A DNA stretch of 64,000 bases from Caballeronia concitans (GTDB lineage Bacteria; Pseudomonadota; Gammaproteobacteria; Burkholderiales; Burkholderiaceae), in the NCBI RefSeq assembly GCF_001544615.1, contig NZ_FCNV02000006.1:209843-273842 (forward strand), written 5' to 3'. Of the stretch, positions 37,764 to 47,762 are shown piece after piece (the stretch's first letter is position 1; the number at the start of each line of letters is the position of its first letter). Below the pieces are notes generated by a model. It was given only the letters and a program-made list of their open reading frames with translations, had not been told where the DNA came from and ran no database searches. Position numbers and translations under genes: made by a program.

Positions 37764-38642
37764 TTAGCGGGCGAGACATAGTGAAAGCGCGTCGCGCCAG
37801 TCCGGCGCTTCGAGACCAAAGACCTCGCGCAGTCTCGCGCCGGACATTCTCGAATTAGCGGGCCGGATGGCAGGCGTCGGATAAGCCGACGCCGGAATAG
37901 GCTTTACTTCCGGCCTTTTCTCCAACGCCGACAATTCGAAAATCGCCTGCGCAAACCCATGCCACGAAGTCGATCCACCCGCCGTCAGGTGATACACGCC
38001 CGACTTCTCCGCCCACCAGCCGTCACCTGCCGCAACGCTTTGCGCCAGCACATTCGCCGTCAACGCCGCGATGGTCACCGACCACGTCGGCGCGCCGATC
38101 TGATCCGCGACGACGCTGAGTTCATCGCGTTCCGCGCCGAGCCGCAGCATCGTCAGCAGAAAGTTCTTGCCGCGCGTGCCGTACACCCAGCTCGTGCGAA
38201 AAATCAGATGGTCGCAGCCCGAAGCAGCGATGGCCTGTTCCCCGGCGAGCTTGCTCTTGCCATAGACGTTCTGCGGATTGACGGCATCTTCTTCGACGTA
38301 CGCACCTTCTTTCGTGCCGTCGAACACGTAGTCGGTCGAATAATGCACGAGCGCCGCGCCCACGCGCTTCGCCTCTTCTGCGAGCACGCCGGGCGCTTCG
38401 CCATTGGCGCGCATCGCGGCGTCGACATCGGTTTCCGCCTTGTCCACCGCCGTATATGCGGCGGGATTGACGATCAACGACGGCTTCAATTCGCGCACCA
38501 CGCGACGAACCTGATCGAGATCGCCGAGATCGAGCCGGCTACGATCGACCGCGACCACGCGACCCAAGCCCTGCAGCGTCCGCGCCAACTCAAACCCGAC
38601 CTGACCATTGACGCCGGTCAACAGAATCGTGCGTTCGCTCAT
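37764..38642 (-). CDS. rmlD: dTDP-4-dehydrorhamnose reductase
   Basis: Last step of dTDP-L-rhamnose synthesis: NAD(P)H-dependent reduction of dTDP-4-keto-L-rhamnose. The 292-residue protein has the N-terminal site LLTGVNGQVGFEL, a STDYVFDGTKEGAYVEED block that includes the catalytic Thr, and the YGKSKLAGEQA block with YxxxK. Length and motifs fit RmlD. Its ATG overlaps the rmlC stop by 4 bases (ATGA at 38639-38642), so translation is coupled. Confidence 0.96.
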   Translation of the reverse strand: MSERTILLTGVNGQVGFELARTLQGLGRVVAVDRSRLDLGDLDQVRRVVRELKPSLIVNPAAYTAVDKAETDVDAAMRANGEAPGVLAEEAKRVGAALVHYSTDYVFDGTKEGAYVEEDAVNPQNVYGKSKLAGEQAIAASGCDHLIFRTSWVYGTRGKNFLLTMLRLGAERDELSVVADQIGAPTWSVTIAALTANVLAQSVAAGDGWWAEKSGVYHLTAGGSTSWHGFAQAIFELSALEKRPEVKPIPASAYPTPAIRPANSRMSGARLREVFGLEAPDWRDALSLCLAR

Positions 38643-39190
38643 GCGAACACCTCAGCTTCGCCCAGCCGCTTCCCCGCCGCATCCTTCGCCGCGAGCATCG
38701 GTTCGAAGTCGATCGGCCATTCGATGCCGATCTCCGGATCGTTCCAAACGATGCTTCGCTCGTGCGCCTGATACCAGTAATCCGTCGTCTTGTAGAGAAA
38801 CTGCGCCGTCTCCGACAGCACGACGAACCCGTGCGCGAACCCCGGCGGCACCCACAACTGCCGATGATTCTCTTCCGACAGATTCACGCCCACCCACTTG
38901 CCGAAGTTCGGCGAGCTTTTGCGGATATCGACGGCGACATCGAACACTTCGCCCTCGACCACGCGCACGAGCTTTCCCTGCGCATGCTGAATCTGATAGT
39001 GCAGCCCGCGCAGCACGCCTTTCGCCGAACGGGAATGGTTGTCCTGAACGAACTCGACGCCCGCTTCCACCTGCTCGGCGAACTCACGCGCATTGAAGCT
39101 CTCGTAAAAGAAGCCGCGGGCATCGCCGAACACCTTCGGCTCGATGATCTTGACTTCTGGCAACGCCGTTGCCGTTACCTGGATGGCCAT
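38639..39190 (-). CDS. rmlC: dTDP-4-dehydrorhamnose 3,5-epimerase
   Basis: Turns dTDP-4-keto-6-deoxy-glucose into the L-lyxo form. The 183-residue cupin protein has the conserved [15 protein letters not shown], the substrate block [20 protein letters not shown] with the catalytic His, and [13 protein letters not shown]. The frame is open upstream to 39286, but the start [12 protein letters not shown] at 39190 matches the family; it overlaps the rmlA end by 16 bases. It is coupled to rmlD downstream. Confidence 0.96.
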   Translation of the reverse strand: MAIQVTATALPEVKIIEPKVFGDARGFFYESFNAREFAEQVEAGVEFVQDNHSRSAKGVLRGLHYQIQHAQGKLVRVVEGEVFDVAVDIRKSSPNFGKWVGVNLSEENHRQLWVPPGFAHGFVVLSETAQFLYKTTDYWYQAHERSIVWNDPEIGIEWPIDFEPMLAAKDAAGKRLGEAEVFA

Positions 39191-40068
39191 GCGACTTGGT
39201 CCTTCGGAAGATTGAGCAAATATTGACCGTAGCCATTCTTCGCGAGCGGCTTGGCGAGCGCGAGCAGTTGTTCGTCGCCGATCCACTGCTTGCGGTAAGC
39301 GATCTCTTCAGGACACGCGACCACGAGCCCTTGGCGCTTCTGCAGCGTCGCGATGAAGGTCGCCGCTTCGATCAGCGAATCGTGCGTGCCCGTGTCGAGC
39401 CACGCATATCCACGGCCCATGATCTCGACATCCAGCTTTTGCTGTTCGAGATAGCGCGAATTGACATCGGTGATTTCGAGCTCGCCGCGCGGCGACGGCT
39501 TGATGTCCGAGGCGATGTCGCAGACGTTGTTGTCGTAGAAATAGAGCCCCGTCACCGCGTAATTCGAGCGCGGCTTCGCAGGCTTTTCCTCGATGGAGAG
39601 CGCGCGGAACTTGTCGTCGAACTCGACCACGCCATAGCGCTCCGGATCGTGCACGTGGTACGCGAACACCGTCGCGCCGTTCGTGCGGGCGTCGGCGCTT
39701 TCGAGCTGCTTCGCGAGATCGTGCCCGTAGAAAATGTTGTCGCCGAGAATGAGCGCCGAAGGATCGTTGCCGACGAACTCCTTGCCGATGATGAACGCCT
39801 GCGCCAGCCCGTCCGGCGACGGCTGCACCGCATACTGGATGTTCATGCCCCACTGGCTGCCGTCGCCGAGCATCGCCTCGAAGCGCGGCGTGTCCTGCGG
39901 CGTCGAGATCACCAGCACGTCACGGATGCCCGCGATCATCAGCGTCGACAGCGGATAGTAGATCATCGGCTTGTCGTACACGGGCAGCAGCTGCTTCGAT
40001 ACTGCATGTGTGATCGGATAAAGCCGCGTGCCGGACCCGCCGGCGAGAATGATGCCTTTGCGCGCCAT
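39175..40068 (-). CDS. rmlA: Glucose-1-phosphate thymidylyltransferase
   Basis: First step of dTDP-rhamnose synthesis. The 297-residue enzyme starts [20 protein letters not shown] and has the [15 protein letters not shown] block, [14 protein letters not shown] and [14 protein letters not shown], diagnostic of RmlA. The frame runs open to 40245, but the ATG at 40068 follows a GGAG-like site and gives the normal length. It is 10 bp from rmlB and overlaps rmlC. The product is likely to be feedback-regulated by dTDP-rhamnose, as is known for the family. Confidence 0.96.
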   Translation of the reverse strand: MARKGIILAGGSGTRLYPITHAVSKQLLPVYDKPMIYYPLSTLMIAGIRDVLVISTPQDTPRFEAMLGDGSQWGMNIQYAVQPSPDGLAQAFIIGKEFVGNDPSALILGDNIFYGHDLAKQLESADARTNGATVFAYHVHDPERYGVVEFDDKFRALSIEEKPAKPRSNYAVTGLYFYDNNVCDIASDIKPSPRGELEITDVNSRYLEQQKLDVEIMGRGYAWLDTGTHDSLIEAATFIATLQKRQGLVVACPEEIAYRKQWIGDEQLLALAKPLAKNGYGQYLLNLPKDQVAWPSR

Positions 40069-40078
40069 GTCGTGCTCC

Positions 40079-41140
40079 TTATGCGCGCTGCGCGTAGTTC
40101 GTTTCGACCCACTTCCGGTATTCGCCGGAAGCGACTTCGTCCGCCCACGCCTGATTGTCCAGGTACCACTGGACCGTCTTCGCGAGGCCGGTTTCGAACG
40201 TTTCCGCCGGCTTCCAGCCGAGTTCGCGTTCGAGCTTGCGGGCATCGATTGCGTAACGGCGGTCGTGGCCCGGACGATCCTTCACGTAAGTGATCTGATC
40301 GCGATACGAACCGCTCGCCTTGGGCTTTTTCTCGTCGAGCAAATCGCACAACGTATGCACGACTTCGAGATTCTTCTTCTCGTTCCAGCCGCCGACGTTG
40401 TACGTCTCGCCGGACTTGCCGTTGGCCAGCACTTCGCGGATGGCCGAGCAATGGTCGCCGACGTACAGCCAGTCGCGCACGTTCTGGCCGTCGCCATAGA
40501 CAGGCAACGGCTTGCCCGCGAGCGCGTTGGCGATCATCAGCGGGATCAGCTTCTCGGGGAATTGATACGGGCCGTAATTGTTCGAGCAGTTCGTCGTCAG
40601 GACCGGCAGGCCGTACGTATGGTGATACGCGCGCACCAGATGGTCGGAGCCGGCCTTCGTCGCGGAGTACGGGCTATTCGGCGCGTAAGGCGTGGTTTCG
40701 GAGAATTGCGGATCGGTCGCGGACAGCGAGCCGAACACTTCGTCGGTCGAAACGTGCAGGAAACGGAAGGCTTGCTTCTTGGCTTCCGGCAACGCGCTCC
40801 AGTACATGCGCGCGGCTTCGAGCAATGTGAACGTACCGACGACATTAGTCTGTACGAAATCGGCCGGGCCGTGGATGGAGCGGTCGACGTGACTTTCCGC
40901 AGCGAAGTGAAGGATGGCGCGCGGCTTATGCTTCGCGAGCAGATCATCCATTGCTGCGCGGTCGCAGATGTCGGCGCGGACGAACAGATGGCGGGCGTCG
41001 TCCTTCAAAGATTTCAGGGTGCCGAGATTTCCCGCGTACGTCAGCTTGTCGACGTTGAGCACGGGTTCATCGGAGCCTTTGAGCCAATCCAGAACAAAAT
41101 TGGCACCGATAAAGCCGGCGCCGCCCGTCACGAGAATCAT
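40079..41140 (-). CDS. rmlB: dTDP-glucose 4,6-dehydratase
   Basis: Second step of dTDP-rhamnose synthesis. The 353-residue short-chain dehydrogenase has [20 protein letters not shown], the [12 protein letters not shown] active-site strand, the [10 protein letters not shown] block with the T-D-E catalytic triad and [12 protein letters not shown] with YxxxK. It is the first gene of the long minus-strand O-antigen operon (rmlB-A-C-D, GT2, 1195-aa fusion, GT2), whose promoter should lie in 41141-41484. Confidence 0.97.
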   Translation of the reverse strand: MILVTGGAGFIGANFVLDWLKGSDEPVLNVDKLTYAGNLGTLKSLKDDARHLFVRADICDRAAMDDLLAKHKPRAILHFAAESHVDRSIHGPADFVQTNVVGTFTLLEAARMYWSALPEAKKQAFRFLHVSTDEVFGSLSATDPQFSETTPYAPNSPYSATKAGSDHLVRAYHHTYGLPVLTTNCSNNYGPYQFPEKLIPLMIANALAGKPLPVYGDGQNVRDWLYVGDHCSAIREVLANGKSGETYNVGGWNEKKNLEVVHTLCDLLDEKKPKASGSYRDQITYVKDRPGHDRRYAIDARKLERELGWKPAETFETGLAKTVQWYLDNQAWADEVASGEYRKWVETNYAQRA

Positions 41141-41484
41141 AAATACCCTTTTGGCAGCCTAGTCCAGATGGACTACGAACACACGCGCATTGCGTGAAAA
41201 ATTGCGTATCGAGCGAAATTGCGCGCAACTCACGGAATTAATTACCGGACGCGATCACAACCCCGCCATGCGGTTAGGCGCCAATTATAAAGCCACGAAG
41301 TGCAAAAACTACATGGCTAACAACTTGATACAGCCTTTCGCCGACCGAAACGCGCGACGGGCTGTCGCTGCGAATACTTGTCGGCAGACGCTCTTCATTG
41401 CCTGTTTCATAATGGCCGGATCATCCACGCGACGTTTCTCCAAGCATTGCACAACGCGCTTCGCATACACGGCATACATCCTCA
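41141..41484. promoter_or_regulatory. Divergent promoter region of rmlB operon and apaH
   Basis: A 344-bp gap between divergently read rmlB and apaH, with noticeably more A and T than its surroundings. No JUMPstart/ops-like GGCGGTAG element was found. It should carry the main promoter of the O-antigen operon. I could not assign exact -35/-10 boxes. Confidence 0.5.
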
Positions 41485-42348
41485 ATGACCGACGCATCCA
41501 ATAGCCGCTCCGCCCCCCTAGTCTTCGGCGACCTCCAGGGCTGCTGCGACCCCTACCATCGTCTGCTCGGAAAAGCCGCACCGTCGCCCGAAACGCCGCT
41601 CTGGTTCGCTGGCGACCTCATCAACCGCGGCCCGAAGTCGCTCGAGACGCTGCGCGAAGTGATCGCGCTCGGCCCGCGCGCGACCGTCGTGCTCGGCAAT
41701 CACGACCTGAACCTGTTGTCCGTCGCGGCCGGGCTGCGGAAGCCAAAGAAAGGCGACACGCTCGACGACATCCTCGCCGCGCCGGACGTCGACGATCTCA
41801 TCGACTGGGTGCGGCACAAGCCGGTCGCCCATTACAAAGACGGCGCGCTGATGGTTCACGCGGGCGTCGTGCCGCAGTGGGACGTGACAATGACGCTCGA
41901 ACTCGCGCACGAGCTGGAAGCCGCGTTGCGCGCGCCGAACTGGAAATCGACGCTCGCCGATTTGTACGGCAACGAGCCGCATCGCTGGGAAGATTCGCTG
42001 ACGGGCATGGATCGCCTGCGGGTGACGTACAACGCACTGACGCGCATCCGCTTCTGCACGGCGGAAGGCGCGATGGAGTTCGCCAACAACGGCGGCCCCG
42101 ATACCGCGCCGCCTGGCTATATTCCGTGGTTTGACGCACCGAACCGCCGCACGCAGGATGCGACGATCGTTTTCGGACATTGGGCCGCGCTAGGCCTGAT
42201 GATCCGCGACGACGTGTTGTGCCTCGATTCCGGCTGCGTTTGGGGCAACAAGCTGTCAGCGGTACTGCTGACAAAAGATCCCGCCGGACGGGTGGTCACG
42301 CAGGTGAGTTGCGCGGTCAATCACCCCGGCACACGCCGGAGCTCCTGA
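41485..42348 (+). CDS. apaH: Symmetrical bis(5'-nucleosyl)-tetraphosphatase
   Basis: Breaks diadenosine tetraphosphate into two ADP, linked to stress and RNA cap-like ends. The 287-residue phosphoesterase shows the metal-site series GDLQGC, GDLINRGP and GNHDLNLL, then VHAGVVPQW and FGHWAALG. The length is normal for ApaH. It is divergent from the rml operon. The IscB element begins right after its stop, and the gene itself looks undamaged. Confidence 0.95.
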   Translation: MTDASNSRSAPLVFGDLQGCCDPYHRLLGKAAPSPETPLWFAGDLINRGPKSLETLREVIALGPRATVVLGNHDLNLLSVAAGLRKPKKGDTLDDILAAPDVDDLIDWVRHKPVAHYKDGALMVHAGVVPQWDVTMTLELAHELEAALRAPNWKSTLADLYGNEPHRWEDSLTGMDRLRVTYNALTRIRFCTAEGAMEFANNGGPDTAPPGYIPWFDAPNRRTQDATIVFGHWAALGLMIRDDVLCLDSGCVWGNKLSAVLLTKDPAGRVVTQVSCAVNHPGTRRSS

Positions 42349-42351
42349 AGT

Positions 42352-42626
42352 ATTCACGAGGTCGAGATTGACCAGACCCAGCGCTTTAGGGCGCTACGTT
42401 GTGTGGAGACAGTACACTCACCGTCGAATGCTTCCTCAGTTCGACGCTCTGGAAGTCGCAGCAGCAGACAAGCCCCGGGTAGGTACGAAACGGGCTGCGA
42501 CGGAAGCGAAAGCTTCGCCTGCCGCACAAGATGGTCGAGGGGAGCCATACCAGAAGGTATGCGTCACTAGGCCCGTAAGGGCACCCGCGCCGGACGGGTT
42601 TCGGCTGCAGTGACAGCGGAGTCGTT
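42352..42626 (+). ncRNA. Probable omega RNA (HEARO-type) for IscB
   Basis: The 275 bp between apaH and iscB have the position, size and hairpin-rich character of the HEARO/omega RNA that guides IscB. The first clear hairpin is AGCGC (42380-42384) with GCGCT (42391-42395); further short stems follow, including GGCCCGTAAGGGC-like pairing near 42570 just before the coding start. No protein frame is likely. In IscB systems the guide is the 5' end of this RNA, so roughly 42345-42370 would be the guide, taken from the insertion flank. The exact 5' end is not determinable here. Confidence 0.75.
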
Positions 42627-43959
42627 GTGGCTGTTTTTGTATTGGACCGAAAATGTCAGCCGTTGATGCCATGCAGCGAAAAACGCGCAAGGTTATTGCT
42701 CGTGCGCGGCCGCGCACATGTACATCGCGTGATGCCATTTGTCATCCGGCTCATGGACCGCGAAAGAGTCACGAGCCAGTTGCAGCCATTGCGTGTCAAA
42801 CTCGACCCGGGCAGCAAAGTCACCGGGCTCGCGCTCACACGCGACAGTGAGACGGTTCACACGGCGACCGGCGAGCTTCATCGCGGCGCGGCCGTGCTTA
42901 ACCTGTTCGCTCTTGTTCACCGCGGTCGGCAAATCAGTGAAGCTCTAACGGCCCGCCGAGCGATGCGTCGGTGGCGCCGCGGCAAGCTGCGTTACCGTTC
43001 GCCGCGCTTTTTAAATCGTTCGCGGTCTCCCGGCTGGCTCCCACCGTCCCTCCAACATCGGGTCGATACCACGATGGCGTGGGTGAAGCGCATCATGCGG
43101 TGGGCACCGGTAGTGGCGCTATCAAGCGAACTGGTCCGCTTCGACATGCAACGCTTGGAGAACCCGGAAGTCAGCGGCGTCGGATATCAGCAGGGCACCT
43201 TGGCAGGCTATGAAATCCGTGAATACTTGCTGGAGAAGTGGGGCCGGCATTGCGCCTACTGCGACGCGAAAAACACTCCGTCAGTTAGAGCACATCGTGG
43301 CTAAGTCTCGCGGTGGCAGCGACCGTGTGTCCAATCTAACGCTGGCCTGCGAGCCTTGCAATAGGGCGAAAGGCGCGCTGCCCATTGAAGAGTTTTTGGC
43401 CAAGCGGCCGACGCGGCTCGCGCGTATTCTGGCTCAATCAAAGCGTCCGCTGAAGGACGCGGCAGCGGTGAACGCGACGCGATGGGCGTTGAGCAACGCA
43501 CTGAAGGCAACCGGTATGCCATTGGAGCTTGCGTCAGGCGGACGCACCAAGTTCAACCGGGTGGCACTGGGTGTACCGAAAACGCATGCCCTCGATGCCG
43601 CTTGTGTCGGCGCACTGTCTGGGCTGACCCACTGGAAGCGGCCCACACTTTCAGTGAGCTGCACCGGCCGCGGCAGTTATCAGCGCACGCGACTTGACAG
43701 GTATGGCTTCCCGCGGGGCTATATGACACGGACAAAGCGCGTGCACGGCTTCCAAACTGGCGACATCGTGCGCGCTGAAGTACCGACCGGCAAACGGGCC
43801 GGCACGCACGTAGGCCGGGTAGCGATTCGCGTCAGTGGGAGCTTCAACATTCAGAAGGCCAGCATTGTGGTGCAAGGCGTGGCGCATCGTCACTGCCAGT
43901 TGATCCAACGAAGCGACGGCTACGGATACGCAACGATCCCTTTTCCCGAAAGAACCTAA
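42627..43959 (+). pseudogene. iscB: IscB RNA-guided nuclease (OMEGA), one frameshift in the HNH domain
   Basis: Reads MAVFVLDRKCQPLMPCSEKR from GTG 42627, behind AGCGGAG: the PLMP domain of IscB. Then RuvC-I (D60 in VKLDPGSKVTGLAL), the arginine-rich bridge helix (RRAMRRWRRGKLRYRSPRF), RuvC-II (E168 in ALSSELVRF) and the HNH start HCAYCDAKNTP. At 43281 one extra T (or two lost bases) shifts the frame; the next frame continues QLEHIVAKSRGGSDRVSNLT, CEPCNRAKG, then RuvC-III KTHALDAACVGA and a basic C-terminal domain ending at 43959. Repaired, it would be about 443 residues, a normal IscB. No transposase is nearby. A sequencing error is possible. Confidence 0.9.
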
Positions 43960-43999
43960 TGCGAGCCCTGCCGCGCATAGCCCGCAATCCCTTCCAAGC

Positions 44000-44815
44000 T
44001 TAAGTGCCGGAGCGTTCCACGCGCTCGGATGACGAGGTGGAGATTGTGTTGCCAGTCAACACGTCGGCCGCAATAGCCGGCGCGCCGCGCATGCGCTCCA
44101 GCGCGGCCTGAACCGCCACCTGCGCCTCGCTGGCGAGCAAGCGCCGCTCGGCACCGGGCGCAAGCGGATCGCACACGTAGAGATGCGCGGTCACCGGGCC
44201 GCCGCGCAAGAGCGCATCGAGCGAATCGTTGAGCGACATGTCGCCGATATAAGCCGGCGCGGTCGTCTGTCTGCCGCGCGCATCCTCGTACATCAAACAG
44301 ACGGGCTGCACCGGACACGACGCCGACACCGCCGCCTGAAACAGGTTCGCGTGAAACGGCAGCAGCGACACACCATCGCTCGTGGTGCCTTCGGGGAACA
44401 CGAACATCGTTTCGCCCGCGAGCAGCCGGTCGGCGAGTTCGTGCATGATGCGCTTCGCGTCGCTGCGCTTCTCGCGCTGCACGAACACCGTGCCAAGCTG
44501 ATCCGCGAGCCACCCGACCACCGGCCACTTGCGAATCTCGGCTTTCGAAACGAACGGCGTCGGACGCCACGCGTTGATCACGTAGATATCGATCCACGAA
44601 ACGTGATTGCCGACGACGAGCACGCCCGCATCGAGCCGCGCGCCGTCGTTATGCACGACGAGCTTCATGCCCGCAAGCCGCAGCATCTCCAGCGACCACG
44701 CGCGATTCATTGCCATGCGCTCGCTCGCCGTCGCGTGTGGAAAGCGCCGCGCTACGATCCACGCGCCGCGCAACAAATGAACCGCCAGGCGCAGCTTGCG
44801 CAACACGAACTTCAT
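44000..44815 (-). CDS. plsC: 1-acyl-sn-glycerol-3-phosphate acyltransferase
   Basis: Second acylation step of phospholipid synthesis at the inner membrane. The 271-residue protein has the acyltransferase block I NHVSWIDIY (H-x4-D) and block III FPEGTTSDG, with a hydrophobic, basic N terminus (KLRLAVHLLRGAWIVARRFP). It follows the dihydroorotase-like gene after 3 bp and closes the minus-strand pyr operon. It is convergent with iscB; 40 bp separate the two ends. Confidence 0.92.
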   Translation of the reverse strand: MKFVLRKLRLAVHLLRGAWIVARRFPHATASERMAMNRAWSLEMLRLAGMKLVVHNDGARLDAGVLVVGNHVSWIDIYVINAWRPTPFVSKAEIRKWPVVGWLADQLGTVFVQREKRSDAKRIMHELADRLLAGETMFVFPEGTTSDGVSLLPFHANLFQAAVSASCPVQPVCLMYEDARGRQTTAPAYIGDMSLNDSLDALLRGGPVTAHLYVCDPLAPGAERRLLASEAQVAVQAALERMRGAPAIAADVLTGNTISTSSSERVERSGT

Positions 44816-44818
44816 GAA

Positions 44819-46096
44819 TCAGCGGGTCTCGAAGGCGAGATGTCCGCCGACGATCGTCGCGCGCACGCGAGCCGGCAGTTCGTAGCCGAGGAACGGCGAA
44901 TTGCGCCCCTGGCTCTTGAGCTTCGCCGGATCCACACGCCACGACGCGTCCGCATCGAACACGCAGACATCCGCCAGCGCGCCCGTCGCGATGCGCCCCG
45001 CCGGCAGCTTGAGCACATCGGCGGGCGCGGACGTAATGCGCGCCAGCGCCTTCGCGAGCGGCACGTTCGCCTCGCGCGCCCACTTGAGCGTCAGCGAAAG
45101 CAGCAGTTCAAGGCCGGTCGCGCCGGGCGTCGCTTCGGCGAACGGCAGCAGCTTTTCGTCGTCGTCGAGCGGCGTATGGTCGGAGCAGATCGCGTCGATC
45201 GTGCCGTCTTCGAGCGCGGCGCGAATCGCTTCGCGGTCGCGTTGTTGACGCAGCGGCGGATCGAGTCGGAATTGCGAATCGAAATAGCCGATGTCGATAT
45301 CGGTCAGATGCACGTGATTGATCGTCACGTCGCACGAAACGGCGAGCCCTTCGGCCTTCGCCGCGCGCACGAGCGCCACGCCCGCCGCTGACGACAGATG
45401 CGACAGATGCACCCGCGCGCCCGTCACGCGCATCAGTTCGAAGATGGTGTGCAGCGCGATGGTTTCCGCCGACACCGGCACGCCCGACAGGCCGAGCCGC
45501 GACGCCACCGCGCCGCTCGCCGCCACGCCGCCGCGCGACATGTACGCGTCTTGCGGACGCAGCCACACGGTGTAGCCATACGTCGTCGCGTATTGAAGCG
45601 CGCGCTGGAGCGTGCGGGTATCGACGATCGGGTTATCCGCCTGCGAGAAGCCGACACAGCCCGCTTCCGTCAGTTCCACCATCTCGGTGATGCTCTCGCC
45701 CTTCAGCCCGACCGTCAGTGCGCCCAGCGGATACACATGCGCCTGATGCAGCTTCTGCGCGCGGAACTTGAGCATTTCGACGAGGCCCGGCTCGTCGAGC
45801 GTCGGATCGGTGTCGGGCGGGCAGACGAGGCTCGTCACGCCGCCGGCCATCGCCGCGGCCATTTCGGATTCGAGCGTCGCCTTGTGTTCGAAGCCCGGCT
45901 CGCGCAGACGCGCCGCCAGATCGACGAAGCCCGGCGCGACGTACAGCCCCGTCGCATCGATGACCTTCGCCGCGTTGAAATCGGCGGGCGCTTCACCGAT
46001 GCCGACAATCCGCCCCGCCGCGATGAATACGTCCTTGCGCGCTTCCGTGCCCGCGGCCGGATCGATGATCGTGCCGCCTTGAATCTGGATCTTCAT
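44819..46096 (-). CDS. pyrX: Inactive dihydroorotase-like subunit of aspartate transcarbamoylase (PyrX/PyrC')
   Basis: A 425-residue dihydroorotase homologue next to pyrB. The family zinc motif D-x-H-x-H-L-R-E-P-G reads D59-L-A61-A-R63-LREPG, so both His ligands are gone and hydrolysis is not expected. The fold is otherwise kept (PGFVDL, HLSHLSS, CSDHTPLDDDEK). In Pseudomonas and relatives such a non-catalytic protein pairs with PyrB to form the dodecameric transcarbamoylase. The working dihydroorotase must be encoded elsewhere. The gene lies 10 bp after pyrB and 3 bp before plsC. Confidence 0.9.
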   Translation of the reverse strand: MKIQIQGGTIIDPAAGTEARKDVFIAAGRIVGIGEAPADFNAAKVIDATGLYVAPGFVDLAARLREPGFEHKATLESEMAAAMAGGVTSLVCPPDTDPTLDEPGLVEMLKFRAQKLHQAHVYPLGALTVGLKGESITEMVELTEAGCVGFSQADNPIVDTRTLQRALQYATTYGYTVWLRPQDAYMSRGGVAASGAVASRLGLSGVPVSAETIALHTIFELMRVTGARVHLSHLSSAAGVALVRAAKAEGLAVSCDVTINHVHLTDIDIGYFDSQFRLDPPLRQQRDREAIRAALEDGTIDAICSDHTPLDDDEKLLPFAEATPGATGLELLLSLTLKWAREANVPLAKALARITSAPADVLKLPAGRIATGALADVCVFDADASWRVDPAKLKSQGRNSPFLGYELPARVRATIVGGHLAFETR

Positions 46097-46106
46097 GTCG
46101 TCTTCG

Positions 46107-47168
46107 TTAATCGCTGTTGCCGGCCACGATGCCCATCACCGCCATGCGCACGGCGATGCCAAACGTCACCTGATTCAGAATCACCGACTGCGGGCCGTCG
46201 GCCACTTGCGAATCGATTTCCACGCCGCGGTTCATCGGGCCCGGATGCATCACGATCGCATCGGGGGCGGCGAGCGCGAGACGCTCGGGCGTCAGACCCC
46301 AGCTCTTGAAATATTCCTGCGCGGACGGCAGCAGCGCGCCGCTCATCCGCTCATTCTGCAGGCGCAGCATGATGATGACGTCGACGCCCTTCAGCCCTTC
46401 GTCGAGGTTGTGATAGACGTGCACGCCCATCTGGTCGAGATTGCTCGGCAAGAGCGTGCGCGGACCGATCGCGCGCACTTCCGGCACGCCCAACGTCGTG
46501 AGCGCATGAATGTCCGAACGCGCGACACGCGAATGCAGAATGTCGCCGACGATCGCCACGCGCAGCTTCGTGAAGTCGCGCTTGTAATGGCGGATCGTGT
46601 ACATGTCGAGCAGGCCTTGCGTCGGATGCGCATGACGGCCATCGCCCGCATTGATCACGTGGACGTGCGGCGCGCAATGCTCGGCGATCAGATACGGCGC
46701 GCCGCTCGACGCATGACGCACGACGAACATGTCGGCGTGCATCGCGGAGAGATTGTTGATGGTGTCGAGCAGCGATTCGCCCTTGCTCGTCGACGACGCG
46801 TTGATGTTCAGATTCAGCACGTCCGCCGACAGGCGCTTCGCCGCGATCTCGAACGTGGTGCGCGTGCGCGTCGAGTTCTCGAAGAAGAGGTTGAACACCG
46901 ATTTGCCGCGCAGAAGCGGCACCTTCTTCACTTCGCGGTCGGTCACGCTCACGAACTGCTCGGCGGTATCGAGAATGTGCGTGACGATCGAGCGCGGCAA
47001 GCCTTCGATGGTCAGAAGGTGCTTCAGCTCGCCGTTCTTCGTGAGCTGCGGATTGCCCTTCAGAAAGCCGTAGCGGAACTTGTCCGCGGCCTTGTCGCTG
47101 AACTTGTCGCTGAGCTTGTCGGATTCCTGCGCGCCCGGTTCGGCGGCGCTCTGGGTGGCGGTGTTCAT
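46107..47168 (-). CDS. pyrB: Aspartate carbamoyltransferase catalytic subunit
   Basis: Joins carbamoyl phosphate and aspartate in pyrimidine synthesis. The 353-residue enzyme has the carbamoyl-phosphate site [25 protein letters not shown] and [10 protein letters not shown]. An N-terminal extension of about 40 residues with repeated SDK ([16 protein letters not shown]) precedes the core, as in the class A enzymes that bind PyrX. It is followed closely by pyrX and preceded by pyrR, whose product may control it. Confidence 0.96.
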   Translation of the reverse strand: MNTATQSAAEPGAQESDKLSDKFSDKAADKFRYGFLKGNPQLTKNGELKHLLTIEGLPRSIVTHILDTAEQFVSVTDREVKKVPLLRGKSVFNLFFENSTRTRTTFEIAAKRLSADVLNLNINASSTSKGESLLDTINNLSAMHADMFVVRHASSGAPYLIAEHCAPHVHVINAGDGRHAHPTQGLLDMYTIRHYKRDFTKLRVAIVGDILHSRVARSDIHALTTLGVPEVRAIGPRTLLPSNLDQMGVHVYHNLDEGLKGVDVIIMLRLQNERMSGALLPSAQEYFKSWGLTPERLALAAPDAIVMHPGPMNRGVEIDSQVADGPQSVILNQVTFGIAVRMAVMGIVAGNSD

Positions 47169-47246
47169 GGTGATCCCAGGTGATTCTTTGGAAGGAGACT
47201 TCGAGGCGCGGGCCGCGTCTTACACGCTCGCCGCGCCTCGCGTGCG

Positions 47247-47762
47247 TCAGTGCGCGCGCGGTTCGGTCGTGAAGGCGAAGGTGCCGCTGCCCTCGCGCGT
47301 GAGCACGAGGTCGTCGCTCGCCGGCACGTCCACGCTGCCGCCGACGAAGCGCGCTGCAATCGGCATCTCGCGCCCGCCGCGATCCGCGAGCACCGCGAGA
47401 TCGATCGACGCCGGGCGGCCGTAATCGTAAAGCTCGTTGATCGCCGCGCGCACGGTGCGGCCGGTGGACAGCACGTCGTCGATGAGCACGATGCGCCGGC
47501 CGTTCACATCGAACGGAAGCGAGGTCGGGCTAGCCTGGCTGTGCAGCCCCTTCTTCGCGTAATCGTCGCGATGCAGCGCCACATTCACCACGCCGAAATG
47601 CGGCGCGTTCAGGTCTTTCGCGAGCCGCTCGGCAAGCCACGCGCCGCCGCTGTAGACGCCCGCCAGCACGGCGCCGTCCTCGGCCGCGAGCGACGCGCCG
47701 TAAGCCGCGCGAATCTGTTCGACGAGCGTGCGATAAAGCGCCTCGGCGTCAATGGAACTCAT
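47247..47762 (-). CDS. pyrR: PyrR regulator / uracil phosphoribosyltransferase
   Basis: A 171-residue phosphoribosyltransferase-fold protein with the PRPP loop [16 protein letters not shown] and the family hood [20 protein letters not shown]. In other bacteria PyrR binds pyr leader RNA or works as a salvage enzyme; its role here is likely regulation of the pyrBX genes just downstream. The start at 47762 ([13 protein letters not shown]) is chosen because it overlaps ruvX by 14 bases; the frame runs on to 47906. Confidence 0.92.
   Translation of the reverse strand: MSSIDAEALYRTLVEQIRAAYGASLAAEDGAVLAGVYSGGAWLAERLAKDLNAPHFGVVNVALHRDDYAKKGLHSQASPTSLPFDVNGRRIVLIDDVLSTGRTVRAAINELYDYGRPASIDLAVLADRGGREMPIAARFVGGSVDVPASDDLVLTREGSGTFAFTTEPRAH

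Noticed and set aside
39169-41197. Long plus-strand frames across rmlA and rmlB
   Set aside because: Both lie opposite rml genes with full sets of catalytic motifs.
43210-43959. A separate HNH endonuclease gene starting at 43210
   Set aside because: Its first 24 residues are the IscB region in the wrong frame; the real sequence begins at the frameshift (43282) and continues IscB.
44183-47183. Long plus-strand frames opposite plsC, pyrX and pyrB
   Set aside because: Arg/His-rich mirror frames without family features.
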